DNA of 64,000 bases from positions 263,562-327,561 of the forward strand of contig CAJTNC010000001.1 of NCBI GenBank assembly GCA_910577955.1. The letters are read 5' to 3'. The translations under genes were made by a program, and so were the position numbers. Source of the DNA: an uncultured Lachnospiraceae bacterium (GTDB taxonomy: Bacteria; Bacillota; Clostridia; Lachnospirales; Lachnospiraceae). Positions 62,910 through 64,000 of the stretch are shown here, piece by piece (position 1 is the stretch's first letter; each line of letters begins with the position of its first letter). The notes beneath the pieces are model-generated. The model was not told the DNA's origin. It did no database searches and worked only from the letters and a program-made list of their open reading frames with translations.

Positions 62910-63311
62910 GTGACTGATCCGAAAAGATTGTTCGTAAAACAGTTTCTGGCGGCTTTGTTTAATGAGAGTGTACTGACTATACCTATCAATAATGTGCTTT
63001 TTCAGTCCGGTATAGAAAATATGGCGCAATATTTTGAGGCCCATGAGAGTGATTTCGGACCATACGCAAACAAATTGGAACTGCTCTTTTTAAAATATTC
63101 TACCAGAGGAGAATATCGCCAGTTTGCTCAGTTGATAGAGAATTTTAACGGAAGACTGGTATCTTTGGAGAATCCCTATTATGTAAAAGCTAATATCCGG
63201 CTGGAAAAACCATATGCAGAAGAATTACTTAATAACAGAGAATTGGGAATTGAGCAGAAGGTAATGAGAGAGTTGGTCAGTTGTTTTCGCCGTGGTGCAG
63301 AGCTTCATTAG
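62910..63311 (+). CDS. Unknown 133-residue helical protein
   Basis: I do not recognise this protein. It starts at a GTG after AGAGG, is predicted mostly helical, and has no signal peptide or membrane segment. Readable stretches include NVLFQSGIENMAQYFEAHESDFGPYANKLELLFLKYS. It lies 21 bases before an HD-domain gene and shares its AT-rich composition, unlike the pilus genes to the left, so the two are probably one unit of different origin. Confidence 0.7.
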   Translation: MTDPKRLFVKQFLAALFNESVLTIPINNVLFQSGIENMAQYFEAHESDFGPYANKLELLFLKYSTRGEYRQFAQLIENFNGRLVSLENPYYVKANIRLEKPYAEELLNNRELGIEQKVMRELVSCFRRGAELH

Positions 63312-63332
63312 GAAAAGTTGGGAGAAAACAAA

Positions 63333-64000
63333 ATGTCGTTTTATGAAATGTTTAGGGACGAGCCGTTTAAGGCAGTTTTTGATGAAGTTGAGGAGTTTAC
63401 GAGCCGGAAATTAAAAAAATACAATGACTATCTTGAGAGAACAGAGATGAGCCGGCGGAATAAAGAAATATTTGATGCTGTTTGGGGAAATATAGAGTTT
63501 TCTTCCGGAGAGATATATATTTTAGATTCTCCTCTGTTACAGAGACTGCGGGAGATCAAGCAGTTAGGGTTGGCTTGTTTTGTATATTGCGGCAGTGATT
63601 ATTCAAGATTTTATCACACGCTGGGGGTCGTTTTTCTGGCCGATAGGATGGCTGTTTCCTTAAACAAATGTGAAATAGATAAAACGGAATCACAAAAGGA
63701 GTATTTCAGGTCAGTTGTCAGGCTCGCGGCAGTCTTCCATGATGCCGGTCATATGTTTCTCAGTCATGTTTCAGAACATTATTTCGCAAAGAGTCCATTA
63801 TATCCAAGACATGAAAAAATAATAAGCGGCATATTGGAGACATTTGAAAAGCGTGCTCGAAAAGGAGCGGCTTTGCATGAAATATTGGGCTGTATGATGG
63901 TAAATACTTCTGAAGTGCGAAGATTGTTAAAGTGTGTTGGAAATCTTTTGGAAGGAATTAAGCCGGAGAACGAAAAAGATTATGATAAATTGGTTGATTA
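63333..64000 (+). CDS. HD-domain phosphohydrolase, cut by the window edge
   Basis: About 222 residues are visible; the gene continues past 64000. It has the dGTPase/SAMHD1-type HD start LQRLREIKQLGLACFVYCGSDYSRFYHTLGVVFLADRM, with the first metal His, and AAVFHDAGHMFLSHVSEHYF, with the HD pair. Such enzymes hydrolyse dNTPs or other phosphate esters. The ATG at 63333 follows GGGAG. It is coupled to the unknown gene upstream. Family members occur both in nucleotide metabolism and in antiphage defence; the visible part cannot separate these. Confidence 0.85.
   Translation, partial: MSFYEMFRDEPFKAVFDEVEEFTSRKLKKYNDYLERTEMSRRNKEIFDAVWGNIEFSSGEIYILDSPLLQRLREIKQLGLACFVYCGSDYSRFYHTLGVVFLADRMAVSLNKCEIDKTESQKEYFRSVVRLAAVFHDAGHMFLSHVSEHYFAKSPLYPRHEKIISGILETFEKRARKGAALHEILGCMMVNTSEVRRLLKCVGNLLEGIKPENEKDYDKLVD

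Overview
The window is most likely a chromosomal segment of a Clostridia bacterium, probably of the family Lachnospiraceae. That placement is inferred from gene content: a CIRCE-controlled hrcA-grpE-dnaK-dnaJ operon, IreB/RuvX/DUF1292/RNase J/YlbF neighbours, type III glutamine synthetase, YesMN-type sensor genes, strong AGGAGG ribosome binding sites, several TTG starts, and a monoderm type IV pilus without secretin genes. Base composition is mid-range, with AT-rich patches in the pilin genes and at the right end.

Left part (1-8683): a two-gene ABC exporter (minus strand, one gene cut by the window edge), a PlsC-type acyltransferase and glycerol kinase that diverge from overlapping promoters, a class I aminotransferase, UppP, and a Lys/Ala-rich histone H1-like protein. 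From 8742 to 18775 lies a sugar sensing and uptake region. It holds a YesN-type regulator, a YesM-type kinase, a membrane-anchored sugar-binding sensor and a sugar-binding lipoprotein in one overlapping operon, followed by a galactose/glucose-type ABC transporter (mglB, hairpins, mglA, mglC) and a small InlB-repeat membrane protein.

Middle part (18832-40255): the class I heat shock operon with CIRCE; an ABC-2/GntR cassette on the opposite strand with its own palindromic operator; then prmA, rsmE, a cysteine desulfurase with thiI, a Crh-like HPr paralogue lacking the PTS histidine, mtaB, ireB, ruvX, DUF1292, RNase J, ylbF, a short MltG-like protein, a TrmR-like methyltransferase, a U32 (TrhP-like) protein and glnN. 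Many of these genes act on RNA: s4U8, ms2t6A37, mo5U34, 16S rRNA methylation and RNA decay.

Right part (40506-62825): a type IV pilus locus in two blocks. The first encodes a 3,299-residue pilin-like protein with about 38 GLUG-type repeats, two minor pilins that lack the usual Glu5, one that keeps it, and three related major-type pilins. The second encodes an unknown membrane protein, prepilin peptidase, PilC, a PilM-PilN fusion, PilO, PilB and PilT. A decayed PD-(D/E)XK nuclease/transposase gene separates the blocks. The giant pilin is the most unusual gene here and is best read as a pilus-displayed adhesin.

A second notable item is a roughly 130-bp dispersed element. It is present twice in opposite orientation (36597-36732 and 52952-53079) with identical flanks, terminal inverted repeats, and internal hairpins whose sequence differs but whose pairing is kept. 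The window ends in a small unknown gene and the start of an HD-domain protein.
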